This document shows positions 1 to 9,930 of a DNA stretch of 64,000 bases, in pieces. Location of the stretch: NCBI GenBank assembly GCA_021613535.1, contig CP075492.1, positions 14,756,001-14,820,000 on the forward strand. Reading direction: 5' to 3'. How positions within the stretch are numbered: the first letter of the stretch is position 1; every line of letters begins with the position of its first letter. The notes below the pieces were generated by a model. The model was not told the origin of the DNA. It saw nothing but the letters and a program-made list of their open reading frames with translations, and did no database searches. The stretch comes from Adineta vaga (Eukaryota > Rotifera). The position numbers and the translations under genes are program-made.

Positions 1-444
1 ATCCGCATTTTTGTCATATTGAATCCAAAGGATGTTTTCTGCAGAAAGTGTCAAATGTATGACACGATTCATAAATTTTAAAAAATGAGTGCATTTTTTC
101 TTTCTGAGAGGTTATATTGATAATCCAACAAAATAAGAACTTTTACTCGAGATGATATACCCATTTTTTATACTTGAAAACAGAAATCTAGCGGCAACTT
201 CAAGACACGCATTCATCGATTAGAAAGATTAGATTTCTCTTATCAAAAAGATCATTGTCATTTCAAAAATTAATGCAGTGGAAACGTCATTTCTTTCTCC
301 CTTTCTGCTACTTTCGCTTCTGCTAATATGATATTTGACATATACTTGTATCATTTGTAATCTTGTAGATAAAAGAAGAGGTATTCATTTCTAGTATTTC
401 ATTGTATCAGTTACAATCAATTTAAATATATTCGATTCAATATC
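1..444. other. 5' intergenic stretch
   Basis: AT-rich DNA upstream of the first GPCR. I see no coding-like exon, repeat or clear TATA box here. Confidence 0.5.
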
Positions 445-1482
445 ATGTCATCTATTGAGATTTTAATCGGACAATTAAATACCATAGGAACAACAATACT
501 AATGGTTATATCAATAATAAATTTTTTCTTCGGTATTATTGGTCTCATATTCAATGTATTTGTCTTTACTCGACCAAGTCTACGTCGACAACCATGTACA
601 TTCTATTTCTTATCATCGACATGTTTCAATTTCTTCGTTATTCTAATTATCCTACCAGTACGAATTCTTTCAAATATTTACAATATCAATGGATCAGATT
701 ATAATCTTGTTTATTGTAAAATACAAGCCTTCTTATTCTATACAATACGTACAATATCATGTTGGTTGATTGGTTTAGCAACAATTGATCGCTATTTACA
801 TAGTTCATCGAATACATTATTTCGTCAAATGAGTTCGTTAAAAACAGCAAAAATAACGATTGGAATTACAGTTATTTTCATCTCTGGTTTATATAGTCAT
901 ATGATTGTTTATTATAATATGAGTTATACATTCGATCAATTTGGTAATGTCGTATCAACATGTAATGCTGAAGTAGGAACTTATCGTACGTTCCTTAGTC
1001 TTTGGTTTATGATTTTTTATTCACTTCTGCCATCATTTTGCATGCTTTTGTTTGGATTTTTGACTGTAAAAAATCTTCGTCAACGTCGACAAATTATTCC
1101 AAGAGCTGCAGAAACGAATTCAAATAATCGACGAACTGATTCACAACTCTTACGTATGTTAGCAGCTCAAGTATTAGTCATCATTATTTGTACTTTACCA
1201 GTTACAGGATATCGATTATATGGAGCTTTAACTGTAAATGTAACTAAAGATAAAATTCGACTTGCACAAGAAAACTTAGCTTCTCAAATAGTTTCTGCAA
1301 TGACTTATTTTGCACATTCAAGTAGTTTTTATCTCTATACATTGTCAGGCACTATATTTCGTAAGGAACTTTTGAAAAATATCAAACTACATTGGCCTTT
1401 CAATCAAAATCAAACGCAAACGAATTCGGGCGGAACACTACCGAATAACAATGTTTTTCCAAAAACAACTAGCGAACATTGA
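445..1482 (+). CDS. Orphan rhodopsin-type GPCR (7TM)
   Basis: A 345-residue single-exon seven-transmembrane receptor, predicted at the plasma membrane. Hydrophobic segments start near residues 18, 50, 92, 135, 185, 240 and 280. TM3 ends in IDRY, the DRY motif of class A receptors. The C-terminal part has the sequence FYLYTLSG followed by FRKEL in place of a standard NPxxY region. The receptor at 60268-61245 (-) has the same tail pattern, so the two belong to one bdelloid-type receptor family. N-glycosylation-type sites are visible in extracellular loops. The start is the first ATG after an AT-rich leader and an upstream stop. The ligand is unknown; peptide-receptor-like is only a guess. The reading frame is intact and the length is normal for the class. 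Confidence 0.85.
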   Translation: MSSIEILIGQLNTIGTTILMVISIINFFFGIIGLIFNVFVFTRPSLRRQPCTFYFLSSTCFNFFVILIILPVRILSNIYNINGSDYNLVYCKIQAFLFYTIRTISCWLIGLATIDRYLHSSSNTLFRQMSSLKTAKITIGITVIFISGLYSHMIVYYNMSYTFDQFGNVVSTCNAEVGTYRTFLSLWFMIFYSLLPSFCMLLFGFLTVKNLRQRRQIIPRAAETNSNNRRTDSQLLRMLAAQVLVIIICTLPVTGYRLYGALTVNVTKDKIRLAQENLASQIVSAMTYFAHSSSFYLYTLSGTIFRKELLKNIKLHWPFNQNQTQTNSGGTLPNNNVFPKTTSEH

Positions 1483-1751
1483 CTTATTACATTTCTTTTA
1501 TTCAATAAAAATAAGTTGTCGATATGTGCTTTTTGTACTGTTGATTCATGATCGAATCATAGGAAAAATAAACGACACATGAAATCCTTTCCATTCGTTA
1601 TATTATCATTCGAGTAGTACACGAAAAAATGACTGATTAACAAAAAATTAAATCAAATCGTAAGAGACAATAAGTTTGTTTTTAAAAATTCTTGATAAAA
1701 ACTCTTATGAGAATACGATTTGTGATAAATTTCTGAGTATTAACATAGATC

Positions 1752-2843
1752 ATGCCTTGCATTGTCGTACGGAAAATGGAAGATCGAAAGAGTCAAAGAA
1801 TCATGGCTGTCAAAGTAAGAATGAATAAGTTCTCTCATCAGTCATATTTAGAAATCATACATAACGGGTTCAAGTTACGAAAAGAAACTGCTGAATGATA
1901 TTGATGTTTGTATCCGTGAAAATAAGTATGTCCTTATCTTCTTCTTCAAATGTATGCTGTTTTCGTTTAAGAAATAACAATGTTCAGGAAGATTCTATTT
2001 AAAACAATTTTTTTCCTTTTAATTTAGACTTCCGGTTGGATATGTATGAAACTAATGAACACATCACTCAATCGTTTCTACAAGTTTGTTTATCGTAAAC
2101 TTGATCAATTTATACCTGAATATTTTCTGGTTTACGTTGCCAATGCTGTAAGAATTTTTCTCTTCGAATAACTTAGATAGAATAAAATGAAATATCTTTC
2201 AATCGATTTTACAAGCACTGAATTATCTTATAACTCGCTTGCATATTATTTACAAAAATATGAAACCAGCGAAAATTTGTGTCTCAAGAACAGGAATTAA
2301 ACTTCGTCATTGTGAAATCAGTGATCGATCGAATTATGCCATGACTATGGAGAAAGCCACACTATGTTCTTTGTATTTATACATCGGTGAATAACCATTG
2401 TAGTTAACTGCCATCTATGTTTAAGTTGATCTTTTCTATAACCCGAAAGTATTGATCCTTTCGGACTGTCAGATGATGTTGATCTTTAGTTCACTGTTTG
2501 GTCACTTGGTATTATACTGAGAAATTCTTTTCAATTAAATCAGTACGTATATATCGATTTTAGTATAAATTATATACTGAATATTTGCCATTTACCAAAT
2601 CTGGTTCTCTCGTTGAACAATTGGAGAAAATCATATCTGAATTTCCAATGAAACTAACTATTGACCGTCTTTCTGAGTCTTGTCAAAATTTTGTTAATAT
2701 ATGGTAAAGTGATAACTTGATTGTTTCATTCTGAAAGTCGTTTTTCTTTTAGTTTAACAAAAGACTTCGAACAACATATCATACAGCTATATAAGGATCA
2801 GTTTATATACAATCAAATTCAAGCAAATATGATTCAAAATTAA
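1752..2843 (+). pseudogene. Decayed MAP kinase kinase (MKK3/6-like)
   Basis: Several exon-like stretches read in order as a MAP2K kinase domain. They give IVVRKM..IMAVK (beta-3 lysine kept, about 1761-1815), KKLLNDIDVCIR (about 1880-1917), WICMKLMNTSLNRFYK (2038-2084), ALNYL..HIIYKNMKPAKI (2217-2280), then VWSLGI (about 2498), and a C-lobe stretch ending in QNFVNIW. In MKK3/6 the matching text is IMAVK, LLMDLDIS, WICMELMDTSLDKFY, IHRDVKPSN and DVWSLGI. The HRD motif reads YKN and the DFG position reads CEI, so catalytic residues are lost. In-frame stops (about 2391 and 2491) and phase mismatches between exons indicate a pseudogene. Family assignment is from remembered MAP2K motifs; the decay is seen directly. 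Confidence 0.75.
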
Positions 2844-2862
2844 GCAGCATTTATTTTATTTA

Positions 2863-4177
2863 TTACGAATATTTTTCAAATTTTACAACTCGATCACGTT
2901 CACTATCGACAACATAAAGATTACCTTCAATATCGAATGTTAAATCTATAGGATGTTTCAATAGTTCTAATTTTTCTTCTATACCAATTATAATTGACCC
3001 TTGTGAATCTCCTTCATACCAACGTATTATACGATTATTGAAAGAATCTGCTATATAGATATAACCGAAATGATCAACAGTAAGTCCTAATGGTCCTGCT
3101 AATTGATTCAGCCCATTTCCATTGCCATTTCCACCTGCAACAATAATTCCTACATTTGAATCTTTCTCCCATTTCATTATACGTTCATTGAAATAATCAG
3201 ACACATAGATCGAATAATCGTCATGAATAAATATATGTGTAGGAAAGTCAAATTGATAAAGCTCATCCCCTTTTCCATTTCTGCCAGCAACTATTGTTGT
3301 CTGATTCTCGCATTCTCTCCATCGTATTACATGATGTTTTTCAACATCAGAACTATAAATCGATCCATTTCTATCGATTGCTAAACCCCAACAAGCAATA
3401 TTGGTTAAAAGAATTTGTCGCGTCTTGTTAAACCAACGTGTTACCTTCTTATCTATCCTATCTGTGACAATTAAAGAATGATTTTCTTCATCATAAATAA
3501 TATCTTCTGGATCGATTAATTCACTACAACCATCACCACCCGCAACAATTTCACCAGAATTAGATCCATATTTCCATTCCATCACACGACAATTTCCGTT
3601 ATCAGCAATGAATATACTTTTATTTTCGTTCATGAAAATGCCATGAGGAATCTTTAATTGATCTAATTGATTTCCAAATCGATCACCTCCAGCAACTACA
3701 ATTCCTTCTTGTTTCCATTGATTGGATTTATTATTCTAAAAATAATCATGTTCAAATAAGCAAGTGCGTAGAAAGGAGAACCATTTCTACCTTGACAGTG
3801 TATGAAATGACACTTTCTGTTGTTAGTTCCTTTAAAGCTGTTGTTACTTCATTGGTTGTTATTTTTATAGTTGATAGATACGTATGATGAACTGTTTTTC
3901 TTCTTTTTAAAATCACCGTAGTAATAGTTATGACCAACGCAATGCCAATAGTAACAATAATGATCCATAAAACTTTTCTTCGTAGAGAATTGTTGTATCT
4001 GAAATCAAGAAAAAGATATATATTCAAATAATTCACTAATAAAACATACACTGATCTTGATTGATTAGTTGAAGATCTCGATTTGTCTATTTTGGCCTGA
4101 AAGACATAGACAGTTATTTTGTTTTGTTTGGTAAGAAAAAGAATTGCACCACTAACTGTTATTTCAGCCAATTCCAT
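2863..4177 (-). CDS. Membrane-anchored NHL-repeat propeller protein
   Basis: Four exons read from high to low coordinates: 4157-4177 (21 nt, MELAEIT), 4050-4096, 3791-3998 and 2863-3735. All introns are 50-60 nt with GT/AG ends, and the phases join to 382 residues. Residues about 30-55 form one transmembrane helix (VLWIIIVTIGIALVITITTV), followed by a Thr/Ser-rich stretch and then repeated NHL units (VAGG.G....L..P, IYVADS.N.RI.RW) to the C-terminus, predicted as an extracellular beta-propeller. NHL propellers bind proteins, glycans or nucleic acids in other families; the partner here is unknown. The tiny first exon is the least certain part. An NHL remnant also occurs near 51.5-51.9 kb. Confidence 0.8.
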
Positions 4178-4555
4178 ACTAAGATTTTGTGCACGTTCAA
4201 AAACAATTGATGCAAAAAAGGTTCCAGCAACGATGTAATATGGTTTCAAAAATTACAGATTATGGAGAGAATAAAAAAAAGAAAAAAGTTTTATTTTATT
4301 CTTCTATATCATGACGTCGAGAGGCAAGATTTTTACTGAAATCTTTATAGCAAACGCAACGTCCAAAATGCTTCTAAAATTGTGGTGACAGATGTTAATA
4401 TCATAGAGAGAAAAATCCAGAAGAAAAACACATAAGTTAGCTAAGTTGAGTGCATTAAACTTAGTATAGGTGATGAGTTTTGTAAAAAAAATAGAAAAAG
4501 AAACGTATTAATTATTATATATTTATTTTCTCTGTTTCTGTTAAAAAAATCAATA
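4178..4555. other. Spacer without recognisable gene
   Basis: AT-rich spacer upstream of the NHL gene. Nothing coding-like was recognised. Confidence 0.4.
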
Positions 4556-4855
4556 TAGTTCTATACTGTCGAGTACAACATAATTATCACCACATGTAAC
4601 TAAAAGTCTTCCATTTTATAATATTGTTGCTACCTGACCTTCGCGTGAACCTGTCATATTTCCGATTGTAGCTCATGTTTCTGTTGATTGATCATATAAT
4701 TCTGCAGTTTTAAGACGACTTCGCTCACCTAATTCACCAACTACTAATACCTTTCCATTTGTGAATAAAGATACTATATGCCATTCACGTGCATAATTTA
4801 GCTGACCTGTTGTTTGCCATTCTATAGATGAAAATAGTACATGTAATGCTACCTA
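4556..4855 (-). pseudogene. Kelch-repeat remnant
   Basis: Read on the minus strand, this stretch gives kelch-type text: WQTTGQLNYAREWHIVSLF, NGKVLVVGELG, then ELYDQSTET and ATIGNMTGSREGQVATIL, then NGRLLVTCG. Two in-frame stops fall where the kelch consensus expects Trp (ETW) and Ser (LSNG). Only about two kelch blades remain, where bdelloid kelch proteins usually carry five or more. A possible upstream piece lies near 4940-5030 but is not clearly kelch. Confidence 0.7.
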
Positions 4856-5312
4856 GAAATTGACAATAGATTTGATTGGAAAGTAAATTTTATGGCACTA
4901 GAAATGCGAGTAGAAGATTAATTATGATTAATTTGTCACTTACCTGAGCAGGGCAAAAGTGTAAAAATGTTTTGTAGTTTGGATCAATATTTGTGTCAAC
5001 TTAAGACCATATATCATGCAAATTGTAGCTAGTTTTATCTGTATTTATACGAAGAGAAAAAAAACCATACGTCAATACTTCAATCAGTAAAAACTTGATT
5101 TGATATTGTGACAGTGCTTTTCTCGTTTGAAATAATAAATGTATCCAAGAATCATATCTATAGATTATTAATTCTGTTAAGAATTAATCGTTTTTATTTC
5201 ATTTAACAACGAAATATATTATCTCATCGAATGTCGATCATAATTCAATTAGTAATAAGAAATAGTAAATGCCCTTTATATGTGAGATAATCTCTCTAAC
5301 CGCTGCTACGCT
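4856..5312. other. Spacer with possible exon debris
   Basis: Mostly non-coding. A splice-like boundary on the minus strand near 4943 may belong to the decayed kelch gene. Nothing else is supported. Confidence 0.3.
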
Positions 5313-5453
5313 CTACTTATTGAGGATGTTCACTATTTCTCCAAAATACGTTTCTGTTGCACTGTGACCAAGATTAGGAGAAGCAATCACTTCTAAAAGA
5401 TCAGACTGTAATCGTAATTGACGTACAGTCGACAGAAGAATTTCAAAACTTGA
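5313..5453 (-). pseudogene. Orphan coding-like exon
   Basis: On the minus strand an open stretch of about 47 codons (EILLSTVRQLRLQSDLLE, then VIASPNLGHSATETYFGE) ends in TAG. Its composition looks like real protein. No partner exon with a start could be joined, so it may be the last exon of a decayed gene. The family was not recognised. Confidence 0.3.
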
Positions 5454-5552
5454 TTATCTTAATATTTTATTATATGAAACAAATAAAAAAGAAAGAAAAT
5501 GTCATATTATTACATTTACTTCAGCAAGTACTCTGCCTTCGTATAAAATATA

Positions 5553-5756
5553 CTAATTAATTGTATAGCTGTTTCCAGCAACGGTCGGAAATGATTGACT
5601 ACGAAAATCTTGTATTGAATCATTATAAGAAGCATGAAATGTATTCGAATAGTTCCATTTCACATTCCTCTGTTCAACATATGATTGCGTTTGACATGTC
5701 ATATAATCACATATTTTACATTTATTGCAAAGATCAAAATAAAGACCATAAGAAAT
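5553..5756 (-). pseudogene. Orphan Cys-containing exon
   Basis: A minus-strand open stretch of exactly 68 codons with its stop, preceded by a TAG that could serve as a splice acceptor. It reads with a Cys cluster (CNKCKICDYMTC) and an ordinary amino acid mix. No ATG-bearing first exon was found. It could be the last exon of a fragmented gene. The plus-strand open frames over the same bases look like shadows. Confidence 0.3.
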
Positions 5757-6206
5757 CTACTCAAACTCCCATATATAATAGAACATTCACTCAAGTGTGT
5801 AAGTATTGAATGTATAGATAACGAACGAGACAATGACGTAGATAGAACATCTTTGATGACTCATTTGTTATTCTAAGAAAAGAAATCGAGTATACTTATG
5901 GATTTCTTTTTTAATACAAAAAGAAAACATCTTCACTATTGAACGTGTGTATGCAAAGTTAAAATTCTTATTTCGATCTTCCTGTATTATACTCTTTTCA
6001 TATCAGTAAGATTTAAAATTAATTTTAGTGCTAGAAGAATTTTTTTTTACATCTAATGAGAATATGAAAATGACTTATTACGGCGACAAATAAGATTATG
6101 ACAGAGTTTAGTTCGTCTGCTACTGATAGATTAATTTAATGAAGGTATAATGGAAGTTGTGTCTGATTGAATGCATAGAACATGATGACAAGGCATTTTC
6201 CATGAA
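5757..6206. other. Spacer
   Basis: AT-rich spacer; no coding-like exon recognised. Confidence 0.4.
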
Positions 6207-6216
6207 CTATATATAA
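6207..6216 (+). promoter_or_regulatory. TATA box of the GST gene
   Basis: The sequence TATATATAAA lies 55-64 bases before the GST start codon, a fitting distance for a core promoter with a short 5' leader. Confidence 0.5.
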
Positions 6217-6270
6217 ACTAGAGTCTCATGGCCTTGTCATTAACCAGATTCTTCTTCACAAATCCAAGTC

Positions 6271-7260
6271 ATGGGTAATTCAACAAGTGATTTAACGGAT
6301 ACTGAGACAGCATCCGAATTAAATAATACACAAGTAAAATGATTTATAATATTCTTTTCTATATTTTGATTACATTTTGTTATAATTGACAAAGGGTGGA
6401 ATTGTTCTCTATGGTTTACCATTATCACCAAATACTCAACGCGTCCTAGCAGTTCTTATAGAAAAAGGTTTAAAATATGAATTTAAAAAAGTTAATTTTA
6501 TGGAAAGTGAACATAAAGTAAGACAGATTGCAAAAATGTAAATAGTGAACAAAATAAAAATTTAGTCACGACAATATTTGGAAGGTTTGCAACCATTTGG
6601 TCTCTTTCCTGTTCTTATCGACGACAATGGTTTCAGAATTTATGGTAAGTGACCTTGAGAGAAGACTTCTATTAAATATATTCTTATTGATAGAATCACG
6701 TGCTATTTGTCGTTATCTCGAAGAGAAATACAAAGGTAAAGGTACTGAATTAATTCCCACGAAAGATCTCAAAACACGATATCTCTTCGAACAAGCGGTT
6801 AATATTGAAGCATTTAATTTTGATCCTGCAGCAAGTGGTATAATTCGAGAGAAATTTGTTAAAAAGTAAAAATATATTTATATTTATATATATATGTGTT
6901 GTTGTGATTTTATGAAATCATTCCTATTTAATAGAGTTCTAGGACGAGGAGAACCTGATGAAAGTAAAATAGCACAATTTAGAGAAGAATTAGCTTCAAA
7001 ATTGAATGTTTACGAGAAGATTTTATCTAAACAACCATACATGGCTGGACAAGTAAGCACCAAACTTTCATAATATGTCATCTTATTTTATCATATGATA
7101 GGTGTATACGTTAGCTGATCTTTTTCATTTACCTTGTGCTGCATTATTAATTAAAATGGGTGATGGAGATTTAATTGAAGCAAAACCTAATGTGAAGAAT
7201 TGGTGGGAGAAAATATCATCAAGATCATCATGGAAAACTGTTGAAAAAATGATGTTATAG
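6271..7260 (+). CDS. Glutathione S-transferase, phi-like
   Basis: Six exons (6271-6333, 6395-6517, 6566-6644, 6694-6865, 6935-7052, 7102-7260) join in phase to 237 residues. A cytosolic GST conjugates glutathione to electrophiles. Residues about 22-105 form the thioredoxin-like domain (LYGLPLSPNTQRV start, PFGLFPVL around the cis-Pro, then ESRAICRYLEEKY for the glutathione-binding ESRAI). The rest is the helical domain with ALADLFHLP-like text (TLADLFHLPC). The pattern resembles phi-class GSTs known from plants and fungi. Exon 1 adds about 21 residues starting MGNSTS, which matches an N-myristoylation signal and is unusual for this class. All motifs are intact. Class assignment is moderate. 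Confidence 0.85.
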
Positions 7261-7587
7261 ACAAACTATATATATATATGTATCCTATTCCGTAAACAAA
7301 AATTTCTTTTGAATAAAAATCTAGAAATCCTCGTCATTACACACTTCTTCCTATTCAAACTATATCCACCTTTATATTCGTATAGAGAACTGGAAAAAAA
7401 AAGAATTTTTCTACTGCAGGGAATTGAATCCTGTGATCTTCGATTAGACAAACTGTTGTATACGACAGTAGCTTGTTTAATTTTAATTTGATATTCATTA
7501 ATAAATAATAGACAAATATAATATTTATCTTCGCTCTCAGTTGAGATTGAAGAAATAAAAAAGAAGCGAAAATATTGTTAATAATGA

Positions 7588-8111
7588 TCACCATCGTGTT
7601 TTAATCAATCGAATTGCAATATCTTCATCACGATCTTGTTGAAAGAAAGCTTTAAGGCTATAATTTACATAACCATTTTTACGTGCAATTGCTAATATTT
7701 CAATTAATCTATCGACTTGATCATTTCCATACAACTATAAGTTTATATACATTTAGTTTTTTTCTTCTTATTCTTCTTTGTATTCTATACACTTACTGGT
7801 ATCAATTGACCAAATTTCATTTCCATAGCGAAATCACCTTGTTGTCCATAGTTTTTAATTAATTGATGAATACGTTTGATTTCATCCAGAATATTATAAT
7901 CATTGTTTTGTTGACTGAAAAATATCATAGAAAATTCAACAGATTAGTCGAATTGTGCAAACCTTTCTGGCTGTGGTGGTGGCATTGGCGTATGCATTTC
8001 ATTTAATTTCTGATGAAATTCCGGATGACATTTAACTAAACGAGTTTTAGGTTTTTGATCTTTTTCTTGATTATCTTCCATGATTGTTTCTTCTGTATTC
8101 GAAGCAGCCAT
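7588..8111 (-). CDS. Costars-domain protein (ABRACL-like)
   Basis: Three minus-strand exons (7963-8111, 7797-7914, 7588-7734) join in phase to 137 residues. The first about 55 residues are polar and Pro-rich (MPPPQPE). The remaining about 80 match the Costars fold found in ABRACL and the C-terminus of actin-binding Rho-activating protein: EIKRIHQLIKNYG, then MKFGQLIPLYG, then LIEILAIARK and YVNYSLKAFFQQDRDED. Family members are linked to actin regulation and cell motility. The gene is head-to-head with the phosphatase at 8486. It is intact; assignment rests on the KFGxLxP and A-R-K/Y blocks. Confidence 0.7.
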
Positions 8112-8485
8112 ACGATGCGTTATGTATGGATATAGTAATAAGAATAACCGATACCAAAAAGAAGAACGTTAGTATCAATGTAACAAACAGAGATATTTCT
8201 TTTCTATTAGAATAGAATAACAAATTGTGTCATCTCGTTTTTCTTTCTTCTCGTTCTGTTTCTGGAAAATACATTTGTGTACAGTACTAATTCTATACAC
8301 TATATTTGATATCATGCAATGATTATTGTTAAACATAAATCTCGTTAATAAGCGACATCTTTTGATTATTTTCAATACGTTTAAATTTTTATCATTTAAC
8401 TGTTCGAACGTTATCATATTTAGAGTTTGTTTTTTCTAAAACATTGAAAAAGATATCGTCGACATTCTCTTCCTTGAGATATAAA
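8112..8485. promoter_or_regulatory. Shared divergent promoter region
   Basis: This 374-bp AT-rich spacer separates two head-to-head genes and must hold both promoters. No clear TATA box was picked out. Confidence 0.4.
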
Positions 8486-9325
8486 ATGACGTCTCAAACA
8501 AAAAATATTTATTTTGTTCGTCATGGTGAACGAGTCGATCATAGTAATACACAATGGGCTAAAGATGCACAATTTCCTAACGATCCTCCATTACATGATA
8601 ATGGTAAACAACAAGCCAATGAACTTGGAGTATATGCTGCTCAACTTCAACCACGAATAACTCATATTTATGCATCACCATTTTTACGTACAATACAAAC
8701 AGCACTCATAATTGCTGATCGTTTAAATCAAAATTCTTCATCATCAAATGTAAACACGAAAATTCGAATAGAACCAGGTTTTGGTGAATTCTATGAAGAG
8801 GAGTATGAATGGAATTCTAAGAGGATCTTTCGAGCTGTTGAAGATCTTGTTGAAATTCCTCATAATACAGAATATTTCGATAAAAATTATCAAAGTTTAT
8901 TCAATGAAAAGTATTATTTGGATTTAGGCATTGAAAAACGTGAACATCTACGTGATCGTTTAAAACGAATGCTACAACGTTTATTAGAAGTTCATAAAGA
9001 TGATTGCAATATTTTAATCGTTACACATGCAGCTACGGTAATTGAAGGTGCACGAGCATTTATTACACTTACTAAAGAACAAGATGAAACATTGATTAAT
9101 AAGGAACAAGTAACAATTTCATTAGATGGTGAAAAAAGGACAGATCTTTCATGGGATATGACTCTAATTGAACCTGGTGTTTGCAGTTTAACACATTTTG
9201 AATTCGTCGATAATAAGTGGAAACTAAAATCCAATGCACTCACTTCATATTTATCACGAGGAAAACAATATCAATGGGTTTTTACCGATGAGAAATCTCT
9301 TTATAAAACATCAAAACTAGTTTAG
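8486..9325 (+). CDS. Histidine phosphatase (UBASH3/PGAM-like)
   Basis: Single exon, 279 residues from the ATG at 8486; an upstream in-frame TTG adds 14 codons that are unlikely to be used. It belongs to the histidine phosphatase superfamily. The phosphohistidine motif is FVRHGERVD near the N-terminus, SPFLRTIQTA holds the phosphate-pocket arginine, GFGEFYEEEYEW is the acid-residue region, and ILIVTHAATV supplies the second catalytic histidine. This arrangement resembles the phosphatase domain of UBASH3/Sts proteins and TFIIIC tau55-type enzymes. No signal peptide, so probably cytosolic. The substrate cannot be told from sequence. Confidence 0.85.
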   Translation: MTSQTKNIYFVRHGERVDHSNTQWAKDAQFPNDPPLHDNGKQQANELGVYAAQLQPRITHIYASPFLRTIQTALIIADRLNQNSSSSNVNTKIRIEPGFGEFYEEEYEWNSKRIFRAVEDLVEIPHNTEYFDKNYQSLFNEKYYLDLGIEKREHLRDRLKRMLQRLLEVHKDDCNILIVTHAATVIEGARAFITLTKEQDETLINKEQVTISLDGEKRTDLSWDMTLIEPGVCSLTHFEFVDNKWKLKSNALTSYLSRGKQYQWVFTDEKSLYKTSKLV

Positions 9326-9516
9326 GCAATGATGAAAACTGATTTAAAAGTTCAAGTTTTACTATTAAATAAATTGAACAAAAAAATGTTTCTTCGTTAT
9401 GTTGATTTATCAGGAAACTTATTATGCGAAATATCACATACTTGAAACTTTTGTAAACTCATTATAGTCACGTCGAAGAACTTGTAAATTAGACATCTCA
9501 TTGAATCGTTTGTATA

Positions 9517-9746
9517 TGTTACAGGGGAAATTAAAATTTAGGGGAATTTAAAATCGCCCTAAGGGGAAATTGAAATTTTAATCTCCTCTAGGAGAAATTA
9601 AAATTATGTTTTTTCTCTATGTATTTTCTATGAAAAGTTGAAGATTTTAGTTTCCACTAGGGGAGATTAAAATTTCAATTTCCCCTATAGGGGAATTTCA
9701 AATTCCCCTAGCAGAAATAAATTCATCTTTATCTCTGTTTCTTCGT
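9517..9746 (+). repeat. Left terminal inverted repeat, 230 bp
   Basis: Matches 12111-12340 in inverse orientation with only a few differences. It is built of short units around GGGGAAATT and its complement, so each end could itself fold. Confidence 0.9.
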
Positions 9747-9789
9747 ATAAAAGTCACAACAAATAATATCGCCACCGTGCTCTATAGTA

Positions 9790-9791
<2 letters not shown>

Positions 9792-9825
<34 letters not shown>

Positions 9826-9831
9826 AAGTAA
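9792..9831. repeat. (GA)n microsatellite
   Basis: About 15 GA units inside the transposon 5' leader, between the left repeat and the transposase start. Confidence 0.9.
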
Positions 9832-9930
9832 GAGAAAAATCGAACTTTCAAGTGTATAAAAAGAGAAAACTTGTGAAGAAACTATCATTCATAAAAGTAA
9901 ATTTCACGATTATACAACTCTGTGTTGAAA

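Noticed and set aside
5561-5876. Two plus-strand open frames
   Set aside because: They overlap a minus-strand stretch with better protein-like composition and start at non-ATG codons.
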